Shown here: positions 23,410-31,663 of the stretch, piece by piece
Layout: each line of letters begins with the position of its first letter
Numbering within the stretch: position 1 is the first letter of the stretch
Assembly (NCBI GenBank): GCA_025463285.1
Contig: JAOBWI010000077.1
Location: forward strand, 1-40,911
From: Acidimicrobiaceae bacterium
Lineage (GTDB): Bacteria; Actinomycetota; Acidimicrobiia; Acidimicrobiales; RAAP-2
Direction: 5' to 3'
Length of the DNA: 40,911 nucleotides
The notes under the pieces: model-generated
Databases searched by the model: none
Told to the model about the DNA's origin: nothing
Seen by the model: the letters and a program-made list of their open reading frames with translations, nothing else
Program-made: the position numbers and the translations under genes

Positions 23410-25746
23410 TTACAGCGAGGTCTGTTGGTCGTACTCTTCGGGCGTCGTCAGAACTTTTCGAGCCTTCGAGCCGTCGCCCGGGGCGACCACTCCTTCTTCT
23501 TCGAGTTGGTCCATGATACGCCCCGCTCGCGCGAAGCCCACGCGCAACTTGCGCTGCAGCATCGACGTCGACCCCGACTGTGTTCGAATGACGAGGTCAC
23601 GGGCTTGACGAAGGATCTCGTCATCGTCTCCGCCCCCGCCCGACGACGAACCACGATGGCTCGGGATGTCGAGGGCGACCACCGTCTCAGCGCGCCCACC
23701 CTGGGCTCGCCACGCCTGAACGACTCGTCGAACTTCGCCCTCCGACACCCACGGCGACTGAAGTCGACGAGCGATGCTGCTCGACGCGGTGACGATCAAC
23801 ATGTCGCCCTTACCAATGAGTCGCTCGGCCCCCGCCTGGTCCAAAATGACGCGGCTATCGGCCAGCGAGGAGACGGCGAAGGCCATGCGGCTTGGAATAT
23901 TGGCTTTGATGACACCGGTAATTACGTCGACACTGGGGCGCTGCGTGGCGAGCACGAGATGAATACCGACGGCGCGCGCCATCTGGGCAATGCGCACCAC
24001 CGACTCTTCGACGTCGCGGGCCGCCACCATCATCAAGTCGTTCAACTCATCGACCACGATCACGACGTACGGTAACTCTTCGGGTCCCGGTGCGGATATG
24101 GCGTCCGAAGGAAGACCGGTCGCGCGCTCTATCGCCTCGCCCACTAGTTCGCTGGTCGTCGGCGCCGGCGTTAACTCCCCGTTGGCGATCATGAGGTGGT
24201 AGCTGGTGATGTCACGGGCGCCACTCTCGGCCAAGAGGTCATAGCGCCGCTCCATCTCGCGAACGGCCCAGGACAAGGCGCCGGCGGCCTTCTTCGGATC
24301 AATCACCACCGGGGCCAAAAGGTGCGGCAGGTCGCCATACTGACCCATCTCCACACGCTTGGGGTCAATGAGAAGAAGGCGCAACTGGTCTGGCGTGGCG
24401 CGCATGACCAGAGCGGTAATGAGCGAGTTAATGGCCGAGCTCTTGCCCGCACCGGTGGCGCCCGAGATGAGGATATGGGGCATCTCTCCCAGATTGGCCA
24501 CCACGGTTTTGCCGGAGATGTCTCGTCCGATCGGCACATCAAGGGGGTGCGTGGCGGCGATCGATTCATCCGCGGCCAGCACGTCGCCCAGGGCCACGAG
24601 TGAGCGTTGACGGTTCGGCACCTCCACGCCGATCGCCGAGCGGCCCGGGATGGGCGCCAGAATTCGTACGTCGGGCGAGGCCATGGCGTAGGCGATGTCT
24701 TTGTTGAGTGAGGTGACACGCGAGACTTTCACTCCGGCCCCGAGTTCCAACTCAAAGCGCGTGACGGTGGGCCCCACGGTGTAGCCAATGAGGGTCGTTT
24801 CCACTCCGTGCGCGGCCAGTGCATCGACGAGTTCGTCGCCTGCCGCGTCGGTCAGCGCGCGATCTAACTTCTGATCTCTCGTCCTTTGCAAGAGGGAGAG
24901 AGACGGTAACTCCCAGTCGCTCGACGAGGCGACGTAGGCCGGACGTTCACGCACCTGAAGGACTTCGGCCTGTTCTTCTTCGTACTCGTCCTCAACCTCC
25001 TCTTCGTACACGTCGTCCTCGTAGTCGTCTTGCTCCTCGTCGTCTTCTTCTTCGATTACGGCGCGCGACGTTGCCGCAGACCTTTTCATCGGCACAATGA
25101 CCGCGCCGGTGCGGACCTCATCGTCTGGCTCGGGGCTCGTTCGAACCAACCACCAACGAGAGAGGAGTCGCCCGGTCGCCCGAAAGAAACGCGCACTGGC
25201 GCTCACGAGGGCGCGAAGACCGACACCGGTGGCGATGATGAGCGCAATCACCAAAAGTGCCAGGAAGATCACCAGGGCTCCAGCCACGCCCACGCCCTTA
25301 GCGAGACCGCCCCCGAGGGCCACGCCGAGCCATCCGCCGGCGTGACCCAGAGCCTTGGTCGTCGCGTGTTCGCCGGGTCGCCCGCCCGCAAGGTCGGCAA
25401 TGCCGCTGATAGCGACGAGTCCCAAGATGACTCCCCACGCCGCGCGGCTTCGTTCAAACTCCACCTTGCCCCAGACGAGCGTCGCCGCCAGCGCCAAGAG
25501 AATGGCCGTGAGGGCGAAACGACCCACCCCAAAGACATCCGAGAGAGCCCGAGAAATACCTCGACCCCCGGGGCCGAGCGCTCCGGCCTCGGCCAGGAGC
25601 ACGAAGAGCCCCACCACCACCAGGGCCACAATCCACAGGTCGCGTTGATGACGCTGCCAGATATTGGGCTCGGCCGCGGCTTTGGAAGCCCGCGGGCGCG
25701 CGGCTGTCTTCTTCACCGGCTTTTTTCGGTGTCGAGCGGTTGCCAC
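23410..25746 (-). CDS. ftsK: DNA translocase FtsK/SpoIIIE
   Basis: Pumps chromosomal DNA through the septum. The 778-aa protein has four or five membrane helices in the first 175 residues. A strongly acidic linker follows (about 231-262, many D and E). The motor has Walker A GATGAGKSS (429-437) and Walker B IVVDELNDLM. The C-terminal gamma winged-helix domain (about 715-770: QRKLRVGFARAGRIMDQLE) reads polar DNA signals. The linker is short compared with E. coli FtsK, as in other actinobacteria. The GTG start at 25744-25746 is preceded by a weak GAGGG. It is the first gene of the leftward run to dapE. Confidence 0.96.
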   Translation of the reverse strand: MATARHRKKPVKKTAARPRASKAAAEPNIWQRHQRDLWIVALVVVGLFVLLAEAGALGPGGRGISRALSDVFGVGRFALTAILLALAATLVWGKVEFERSRAAWGVILGLVAISGIADLAGGRPGEHATTKALGHAGGWLGVALGGGLAKGVGVAGALVIFLALLVIALIIATGVGLRALVSASARFFRATGRLLSRWWLVRTSPEPDDEVRTGAVIVPMKRSAATSRAVIEEEDDEEQDDYEDDVYEEEVEDEYEEEQAEVLQVRERPAYVASSSDWELPSLSLLQRTRDQKLDRALTDAAGDELVDALAAHGVETTLIGYTVGPTVTRFELELGAGVKVSRVTSLNKDIAYAMASPDVRILAPIPGRSAIGVEVPNRQRSLVALGDVLAADESIAATHPLDVPIGRDISGKTVVANLGEMPHILISGATGAGKSSAINSLITALVMRATPDQLRLLLIDPKRVEMGQYGDLPHLLAPVVIDPKKAAGALSWAVREMERRYDLLAESGARDITSYHLMIANGELTPAPTTSELVGEAIERATGLPSDAISAPGPEELPYVVIVVDELNDLMMVAARDVEESVVRIAQMARAVGIHLVLATQRPSVDVITGVIKANIPSRMAFAVSSLADSRVILDQAGAERLIGKGDMLIVTASSSIARRLQSPWVSEGEVRRVVQAWRAQGGRAETVVALDIPSHRGSSSGGGGDDDEILRQARDLVIRTQSGSTSMLQRKLRVGFARAGRIMDQLEEEGVVAPGDGSKARKVLTTPEEYDQQTSL

Positions 25747-25914
25747 AACCCTCTAACTTACTAACGACACCCCCAAAATAGGGACCAATCGAGGGTTTTC
25801 GACGGCGTCGGAGTTGGCGTTGCCGACAAGCATGGCAACACAATTCGACCAACTATTCCGGTATCGGCGCTACGCGATTGGTCGTCGTACGCGTTCTATT
25901 TCCCGCGAGCCCCT

Positions 25915-25928
25915 CGCTCGTACGAGCG
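25915..25928. repeat. Perfect 14-bp palindrome, candidate operator
   Basis: CGCTCGTACGAGCG is a perfect inverted repeat about 160 bp upstream of the first gene of the catabolic cluster. It lacks a T-run, so an operator for a dimeric regulator is more likely than a terminator. No regulator gene is encoded beside it. Confidence 0.4.
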
Positions 25929-26046
25929 GGTCGATGTCCATGGAGGACGCGTAAGGACAGGGCGTCATGGTTCGAAGTTGATGGTAGTTATTTGAATCCC
26001 CGGACCATTGCATAGAAACTCTAAGTTCCCTGGGAGCCCGGTGGCG

Positions 26047-26077
26047 TTGCTTAAAGGCAAAGGGCGCACGCTAGGCT
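26047..26077 (+). promoter_or_regulatory. Candidate promoter of the catabolic cluster
   Basis: TTGCTT (26047-26052) and TAGGCT (26072-26077) are separated by 19 bp, slightly longer than ideal. They would start an mRNA near 26084, leaving a short leader with the GGGGGA ribosome site before ATG 26111. The same TAGGCT element recurs before the flavoprotein gene at 32681. Confidence 0.4.
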
Positions 26078-26110
26078 GGGTGGCACATCTGCCTACCATT
26101 GGGGGACCAC

Positions 26111-27289
26111 ATGGGAACCGACCTTTTCGACACCGTTCGAATCATCGACACCGACACGCACGTCGCTGAGCCCTACGACCTGTGGACCAGCCGCTTATCG
26201 GTGAAGAAGTGGGGGAACATGGTGCCCCACGTGGAGTGGGTCGAAGAGGAGAACTCCGACGTCTGGTTCTTCGGCAAGACCCCGCTCGTCTCGGTCGGTG
26301 GTTCGGTCATGGCCGGCTGGCGCGAGTTTCCCCCCAAGCATCCGCCGCACCTAGAGGACGCCGCCCCCGAGACCTACGACCCGGCCCTACGTCTCAAGCG
26401 CATGGACGCTGACGGCATCTACGCCCAGGTGCTCTACCCCAACGTCCAGGGCTTTGGCACCGGACGCTTCTTGGCCCTGGATGACCCCGAGTTGATGTTG
26501 GCCTGCGTGAGGGCTTATAACGACTTCTTGGTCGACTGGAGTTCGGCCGACCCCAACCGCTACATCCCCATCGCGGCCCTACCCTTCTGGGACCTCGACG
26601 AGACGCTGAAAGAGATGAACCGCGCCGCCGAGATCGGGCACCGGGGCTTGACCTTCTCCACGGGCCCCGAGTTCTACGGCAGCCCCCACCTGACCGACCC
26701 CTACTGGGACCCCGTCTGGTCCGAGGCCCAGGCCTTAGATCTCTCGGTCAACTTCCACATCGGCTCGGGAGACCGCAGTGGCAAGGACGATCCCGTCGAC
26801 TCGATGGGTCTCAGTGCCAAGTTCGCCTCCTCCACCGTAAAGTTCTTCATGGGCAACGTGAAGGGCGTGGCCGACGTCATCCACGGGGGGATCTGTCACC
26901 GCTTCCCCAACTTGAAGTTCGTCTCGGTGGAGAGTGGAGTCGGTTGGATCCCCTACGCCCTAGAAGCCATGGACTGGAACTGGCGCAACTGTGGGGTCAT
27001 GGAAGAGCACCCCGAGTACGATCTGTTGCCCAGTGAGTACTTCAAGCGCCAGATGTACGGCTGCTTCTGGCACGAGACGACGACCTTGCGCTACGCCCTG
27101 GACTCCTTGGGGGCGGACTGCATTCTCTTCGAGACCGACTTCCCACATCCGACCGGCATGTCGCCCGGCCCGGCCTCGTACGCCGAGGCCCCGCTCGACT
27201 TCTTGCGCGCTAACTTCTCCGACTTGCCCGCAGAGACGCTGAACAAGATTCTCCACGACAACGCCGCCGCGCTCTATAAAGTCAAGTAA
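26111..27289 (+). CDS. Amidohydrolase-2 family metal-dependent hydrolase or decarboxylase
   Basis: A 392-aa TIM-barrel protein of the amidohydrolase-2 (ACMSD-like) family. The N-terminal metal motif reads D-x-D-x-H (IDTDTHVAEP, H17). A mid-protein NFHIGSG histidine and a late ETDFPHP aspartate supply further ligands. Actinobacteria carry many proteins with this DTDTHVxEP signature, mostly of unknown substrate; known relatives hydrolyse or decarboxylate carboxylated ring or ring-cleavage compounds. The ATG at 26111 follows GGGGGA; a TTG at 26099 is open but overlaps that site. It is the first gene of the + strand cluster, with TTA leucine codons uncommon in the flanking genes. Confidence 0.82.
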   Translation: MGTDLFDTVRIIDTDTHVAEPYDLWTSRLSVKKWGNMVPHVEWVEEENSDVWFFGKTPLVSVGGSVMAGWREFPPKHPPHLEDAAPETYDPALRLKRMDADGIYAQVLYPNVQGFGTGRFLALDDPELMLACVRAYNDFLVDWSSADPNRYIPIAALPFWDLDETLKEMNRAAEIGHRGLTFSTGPEFYGSPHLTDPYWDPVWSEAQALDLSVNFHIGSGDRSGKDDPVDSMGLSAKFASSTVKFFMGNVKGVADVIHGGICHRFPNLKFVSVESGVGWIPYALEAMDWNWRNCGVMEEHPEYDLLPSEYFKRQMYGCFWHETTTLRYALDSLGADCILFETDFPHPTGMSPGPASYAEAPLDFLRANFSDLPAETLNKILHDNAAALYKVK

Positions 27290-27294
27290 CCCCC

Positions 27295-27882
27295 GTGCCC
27301 CGTATTGCTCCGGTGGCTCGCGAGGACTGGGACGACGCGGTGCTAGAGAGTCTCGGCCGACTGGTCGAGCGGCCCTACGTCGATAACGTCTTTACCACCT
27401 TCGCTCGCCACCCGGACCTGCTACGGCGCTTCCGCGTCTTCGCGGCCCACGTGCTCTTTAAATCCGAGTTAGCGCCCCTAGAGCGCGAGGTGATCATCCT
27501 GCGGGTGGGCTTTCGCAACGGCTGTGAGTACGAGTTCGCCCAGCACGCTCGAGTAGCCCAGTCCTACGGTATGAGCCGAGAGGACGTCGCCCAACTGCTA
27601 CAAGACCCCGAGACCACCTCGCTCTCGCTGGAGTGGAAGCTCTTGGTGCGCGCGGTTGATGAACTCTTTGACACCTCCAGCGTGAGTGACTCGACCTGGC
27701 GGGCCCTCTCGGCCTTCTACGACGAGCGCCAACTGATGGATCTGGTCTTTAGCGCCGGAGCGTACAACCTGGTCTCTTGGGCGCTTAACAGCTTCGAAGT
27801 CGAGAGCGACCCGGACTTAGAGATCATTCCCTTTCCCCCAGTCTCTCGGAGACAAAGCCAGCTCGGTGGGGTGAGCAACTAA
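27295..27882 (+). CDS. Carboxymuconolactone decarboxylase (CMD/AhpD-like) family protein
   Basis: A 195-aa all-helical protein of the CMD family. The central stretch REVIILRVGFRNGCEYEFAQHARVA (about 64-88) has the usual catalytic region, but the CxxC of AhpD is CEYE, so the redox disulfide is missing; this is the decarboxylase-like rather than peroxidase-like form. A GTG start at 27295 lies five bp after the amidohydrolase stop, and the stop overlaps the next ATG by one base. The family acts on lactone or muconate-type ring-cleavage products, which fits a catabolic cluster, but the substrate is not readable. Confidence 0.82.
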   Translation: MPRIAPVAREDWDDAVLESLGRLVERPYVDNVFTTFARHPDLLRRFRVFAAHVLFKSELAPLEREVIILRVGFRNGCEYEFAQHARVAQSYGMSREDVAQLLQDPETTSLSLEWKLLVRAVDELFDTSSVSDSTWRALSAFYDERQLMDLVFSAGAYNLVSWALNSFEVESDPDLEIIPFPPVSRRQSQLGGVSN

Positions 27883-28715
27883 TGCCCTTCGCTGACCTCG
27901 ACCCCACGTTAAGCCTGTACTACGAAGACGACTGCTTCGTAGAGCCCTGGCTGACCCCCGATACGGTGATGCTGGTTCACGGCAACGCCGAGTCCAGTGT
28001 CGCGTGGTACGGCTGGATGACGGAGTTGACCGCTCGATTCCGGGTCCTGCGACCGGACCTGCGCGGACTGGGCCGCTCCAGCGCCCCGAGTGCGGACTAT
28101 GAGTACTCCACCGAGGGGTTGGCCCTCGACCTAGTGCACCTGCTCGACGCGTTAGAGATCGACTCGGTGCACTTAGTGGGCGCCAAATTCGGCGGGACGG
28201 TGGCCGCCTATGTGGCCGCTACGTATCCGCAGCGTGTTAGCACCCTCAGCTTGATGACGGCCTTGATCCCGGTGGCTGAGACCGGCAGTCGCTTAGAGCC
28301 CAGTTCGATGTCCAGTCGCGTAGAGACGATTGGTCACACGGCCTTCGTGGCCGAGAGCGAACGACTGCGCCTGGGATCCCAGGCCTCCGAGGAACAGGTG
28401 CGTTGGTGGAGTGAGTTAATGTCCTCGCACGAACTCATCGCCCCTCGGGTGCTCTCTTCTGAGTTCGACCTCGACATGAGAGAGTTACTGCCTCGAATCA
28501 CGGCACCCACGCTGGTAGTCACCACCGACGGCAACGCCATCGCCCGCCTGGAGTCGGTCATGGAGTGGCAACGCCTGCTCCCCCACTCTCAGTTGCTGGT
28601 GTTGCCGAGCGACGGATTTCACGTGGCCGCCATCTACCCGGGTGAGTGTGCTCGCCAGGTGGTCGACTTCATCGCCCGACAGAACCAGTCGTCCCTGGTG
28701 CGGTCAGCGCCGTGA
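27882..28715 (+). CDS. Alpha/beta-hydrolase-fold protein with Lys in the nucleophile elbow
   Basis: A 277-aa alpha/beta hydrolase by fold: LVHGNAESS (oxyanion HG, 32-34), DLRGLGRS (59-66), the elbow VGAKFGG (99-105), an acid candidate in TTDGN (D216) and the late SDGFHVAA histidine (H247). In active esterases the elbow is G-x-S-x-G; here it reads G-A-K-F-G, so K102 (codon AAA) replaces the nucleophilic serine while His and Asp remain. This argues against ordinary ester hydrolysis. The ATG overlaps the CMD stop by one base, and the stop overlaps the thiolase-like GTG in a GTGA junction. About six TTA codons occur, many for so GC-rich a gene. Confidence 0.83.
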   Translation: MPFADLDPTLSLYYEDDCFVEPWLTPDTVMLVHGNAESSVAWYGWMTELTARFRVLRPDLRGLGRSSAPSADYEYSTEGLALDLVHLLDALEIDSVHLVGAKFGGTVAAYVAATYPQRVSTLSLMTALIPVAETGSRLEPSSMSSRVETIGHTAFVAESERLRLGSQASEEQVRWWSELMSSHELIAPRVLSSEFDLDMRELLPRITAPTLVVTTDGNAIARLESVMEWQRLLPHSQLLVLPSDGFHVAAIYPGECARQVVDFIARQNQSSLVRSAP

Positions 28716-29914
28716 CGCCCGTACCAGGCGAGCGTGCCTCGGGTACCGGCTGCTCCATCGTCGGCGTCGGGACCACGGAGTACAGTCGTGCTTCCGGGCG
28801 GACTGCGCTGGCGCTCGCCACGGAGGCCTCTCTTCGCGCTCTTGACGACGCTGGCATCAAGGCCGCCGAGGTGGACGGAATCGTGCGCTGTACCGACGAT
28901 GTTGTCCTCCACAACGATCTGATAGAGACCCTGGCGTTGCCGAACGTCGAGTTTTGGGCGCACGGAGGCTTAGGGGGCACTGCCCCTTCGGCCATGATCG
29001 GGTACGCCGTCAACGCCATCCGAAGCGGATCAGCCAAGGTCGTACTGGCCTATCGATCCCTCAATGGGAGGTCCGGCCGGCGCGTGGGCGCGGGTTACGG
29101 CAGCCAACAGGCCGTTGTGGCTGGGGGCGAGGAGGGAGGCCGCTACGACGAGTACTTCCTTCCCTACGGCCTGACCACCGCCGGGCAAATGTACGCCCTG
29201 ATCGCCCAGCGCCACATGACGGAGTTCGGAACAACACGCGAGCAGCTGGGACACATCGCCATGACGTGCCGGCGCAACGCTCAGTCCAATCCCGCCGCGC
29301 AAATGTACGGCCGGCCCATGACGATGGACGACTACTTCAACGCCCGGATGATCTCGTCCCCTTTAGGACTATTCGACTACTCCCTGGAGACGGACGGGGC
29401 GTGCGCCGTAGTGGTGACCTCGACCGAGCAGGGACGTGACTCAAAGACCGCCCCAATAGCGATAGCGGCAGTCGCGCAGGGCGGTAGCGCCGGGGTGCAG
29501 GCCGGGCGGACCCTGTCCTCGCTGATGCGGAAAGACTTGTTGACCTTTCCGAGCCATCTCGTAGCCGAGAACCTGTATCGGCGCGCGAACCTGGGTCCCT
29601 CCGACATCGACGTGGCCCAGCTCTACGACTGCTTCACCATAACGGTGCTGGTGCAGCTAGAGGACTACGGATTCTGCGTCAAGGGCGAGGGCGGCCCCTT
29701 CGCGGCCAGCGGAGCGCTCGACACCACGTTGCCGATTAATACCAGCGGAGGCCACCTGTCGGAGGCCTACATGCACGGCATGAACCATGTCGTCGAAGGC
29801 GTACGCCAGTTGCGCGGGGAGTCCACCCGGCCGGTCCCGGGGGCCGAAGTGTGCCTCGTGAGCTCAGGCGCACCGCCAGCCACTAGCGCCATGATCCTCA
29901 CGGTGGACCGCTGA
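28712..29914 (+). CDS. Thiolase-fold lipid-transfer-type protein (Ltp2-like, possible acyl-CoA aldolase)
   Basis: A 400-aa protein of the SCP2-thiolase group. It has the thiolase fold landmarks but lacks the N-terminal acyl-accepting cysteine: the region reads AHGGLGGTAPSAM (83-95). It keeps LYDCF (304-308) and GGHLSEAYMHGMN (346-358), whose Y305 and Y353 are good counterparts of the two catalytic tyrosines described for the steroid aldolase Ltp2. The next gene encodes a DUF35 protein, the obligate partner of Ltp2 and of related thiolases. Cleavage of a beta-hydroxyacyl-CoA side chain is therefore the best guess. The GTG at 28712 was chosen over the upstream frame start because it forms a GTGA overlap with the preceding stop. 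Confidence 0.8.
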   Translation: MTPVPGERASGTGCSIVGVGTTEYSRASGRTALALATEASLRALDDAGIKAAEVDGIVRCTDDVVLHNDLIETLALPNVEFWAHGGLGGTAPSAMIGYAVNAIRSGSAKVVLAYRSLNGRSGRRVGAGYGSQQAVVAGGEEGGRYDEYFLPYGLTTAGQMYALIAQRHMTEFGTTREQLGHIAMTCRRNAQSNPAAQMYGRPMTMDDYFNARMISSPLGLFDYSLETDGACAVVVTSTEQGRDSKTAPIAIAAVAQGGSAGVQAGRTLSSLMRKDLLTFPSHLVAENLYRRANLGPSDIDVAQLYDCFTITVLVQLEDYGFCVKGEGGPFAASGALDTTLPINTSGGHLSEAYMHGMNHVVEGVRQLRGESTRPVPGAEVCLVSSGAPPATSAMILTVDR

Positions 29915-30318
29915 TGGCGCAGACCCCGCCTCGACCCACGCCCTGCACCACCGATCCCGATACCGCGGGCTTCTGGGCTGCCGCCCAACAGGAGCAACTT
30001 GTGGTGCTGACATGTCGTCAGTGTCGCTCGGTCGTTCACCTGCCCCGTCCTCGCTGCACCCAGTGCGGCAGCGAGGAGATGGAGTGGACGGTGGTCTCCG
30101 GCCGGGGCCACCTGTACTCGCATACGGTCGTGTACCACCAGATCCATCCGGCGTTTCCCGTGCCCTACACGGTGGTGCTGGTCTCGCTGGAGGAGTACCC
30201 CGAGGTTCGCTACACCGGGTATCTCCCCGGCGCGCCCGACCTCGTAGCGGGCGTGGCCATGAACGTCTTTTTCGAATCACTCGACGGTGTATCGCTGCCC
30301 AACTGGCGCTCAGCGTGA
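29914..30318 (+). CDS. DUF35 OB-fold protein with rubredoxin-like zinc ribbon
   Basis: A 134-aa partner protein with a zinc ribbon of C34, C37, C48 and C51 (CRQC...CTQC) and a following OB-fold (about 60-130: GHLYSHTVVYHQIHPAFPVPYTVVLV...RYTGYL). DUF35 proteins bind acyl-CoA and complete the active site of thiolase-fold partners such as Ltp2 or BbsB. Its ATG shares one base with the stop of the thiolase-like gene (TGATG), the usual arrangement for such pairs. It is much shorter than fused hydratase-DUF35 proteins, so any hydratase must be encoded elsewhere. Confidence 0.87.
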   Translation: MAQTPPRPTPCTTDPDTAGFWAAAQQEQLVVLTCRQCRSVVHLPRPRCTQCGSEEMEWTVVSGRGHLYSHTVVYHQIHPAFPVPYTVVLVSLEEYPEVRYTGYLPGAPDLVAGVAMNVFFESLDGVSLPNWRSA

Positions 30319-30359
30319 ACCGCCCTCTAGGTAAGCGCCTTCGGGCGAGGTAGGAACTC

Positions 30360-31574
30360 ATGAGCATATTGTCCGGGGTCAAGGTGGTCGAAGTCGCCCT
30401 CTACGGCTTCGTGCCCTCGGCGGCGGCCGTGCTGGCCGACCAGGGGGCCGAGGTGGTGAAGGTGGTGCATCCCGTGCTGGGCGACCCGGTGATGGGTATC
30501 GCCTCGTGGGGAATTCCTCCGGGCACCGGGGGCGTCATGTACTTGTGGGAGAGCTTTAACCGGGGCAAGCAGTCGATCGGCATCGACTTAGCTAACCCCA
30601 AGGGACGAGAGCTGCTGAGTCGCTTCGTGCGCGAAGCCGACGTCTTTGTCACCAATTTCTTGCCCGACGCCCGGCGCCGACTTCGTATTGACGTAGAGGA
30701 CATCCAAGGAGAGAACCCCCGCATCATCTACGCGCGCGGCAGCGCGCACGGACCGCGCGGCCCCGAAGCGGACAAGGGCGGCTTTGACGGCGTCACCTAC
30801 TGGCAGCGCTCGGGCATCGGCAGCGCGCTGGGACTGGAAGCGGGAGACCGTCCGGTCGGTATGCCCGGTCCGGGCTTTGGCGACGTGCAGGCCGGAATGA
30901 GTTTGGCCGGCGGGATCCTAGGGGCCCTCTATCACCGCGAGCGCACCGGTGAAGCCCTGGTGGTTGACACCTCGCTACTAGCCCAGGGGCTCTGGGCCAT
31001 GCAGGCCAGCGTGGCCGGAGCCAGCGTCACCGGAGCGGACCAACTGGCTCGCCCCGATCCCGAGCGGCCCCGTAATCCCCTCAATCACCAATACGTCACG
31101 TCGGACGGACGCTTCATCGCCTTGGCCATGTTAGAGAGCGACCGGTACTGGGCCGACTTCTGTGGGCGCATCGGTCGACCCGAGTTAGCGAGCGACCCGC
31201 GCTTTATCGACCTCGAGGCGCGCGCCACCAACACCTTTGAGTGCACCCAGGAGATCAGCGCGGCCTTTAAGCAGCGCCCCTTAGCCGAGTGGGTGACGGT
31301 TCTCTCCGAAGAGCCCGGACAGTGGTCGACCGTCGCCACCGTCGGAGAAGCCGCCGTGGACGCTCAAGCGGTCGAGAACGGCTACATCGAAACCTTCGAC
31401 TTCGGAGGCGCCAATCCGCTGCGTCTGGTGCGATCCCCCATCCAATACAACGAGACCACGGTTCCCCAGGTGCGCGCCCCCGAAAGCGCTGGCAACACCG
31501 AAGAGCTCCTTTTGAAGCTCGGTTTGACCTGGGATGACATCATCGATCTCAAAACCGAGCAGGTCATTACTTAA
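30360..31574 (+). CDS. CaiB/BaiF family (type III) CoA-transferase
   Basis: Moves CoA between carboxylic acids. The 404-aa protein matches the family in length and order: VKVVEVALYGFVPSAAAVLADQGAEVVKV at 7-35, the NRGKQSIGIDL stretch (67-77), and the catalytic Asp D175 in PGFGDVQAGMSLAGG. It would activate a substrate acid as a CoA thioester for the thiolase-like enzyme encoded upstream, or recycle CoA from a product. ATG 30360 is preceded by an AGGTAGGAA ribosome site. TTA codons recur (for example in the DLANP and ARLPE regions), as in the first three cluster genes. Confidence 0.9.
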   Translation: MSILSGVKVVEVALYGFVPSAAAVLADQGAEVVKVVHPVLGDPVMGIASWGIPPGTGGVMYLWESFNRGKQSIGIDLANPKGRELLSRFVREADVFVTNFLPDARRRLRIDVEDIQGENPRIIYARGSAHGPRGPEADKGGFDGVTYWQRSGIGSALGLEAGDRPVGMPGPGFGDVQAGMSLAGGILGALYHRERTGEALVVDTSLLAQGLWAMQASVAGASVTGADQLARPDPERPRNPLNHQYVTSDGRFIALAMLESDRYWADFCGRIGRPELASDPRFIDLEARATNTFECTQEISAAFKQRPLAEWVTVLSEEPGQWSTVATVGEAAVDAQAVENGYIETFDFGGANPLRLVRSPIQYNETTVPQVRAPESAGNTEELLLKLGLTWDDIIDLKTEQVIT

Positions 31575-31663
31575 CTCGGAGTTAGTTGAATAGTTCTAAA
31601 GAAGTCCAAGAAATGGAGTCCCGGTCGGAAGTCCGGCCGCGCACTTCACTGGGGGAGATAGAC

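Larger units (their letters stand above)
25747..26110. other. Divergent regulatory region between ftsK and the catabolic cluster
   Basis: No gene is seen in these 364 bases, which separate two outward-facing transcription units. It contains an inverted repeat GTTGCC/GGCAAC with a 9-nt loop (25819-25839), a 14-bp perfect palindrome (25915-25928), and a candidate promoter for the rightward cluster (26047-26077). A leftward ftsK promoter must also lie here but I could not place it with confidence. Confidence 0.6.

Noticed and set aside
25819..25839. GTTGCC/GGCAAC hairpin as a terminator
   Set aside because: Only a 6-bp stem, no T-run, and it lies upstream of both divergent genes where no message needs to end.
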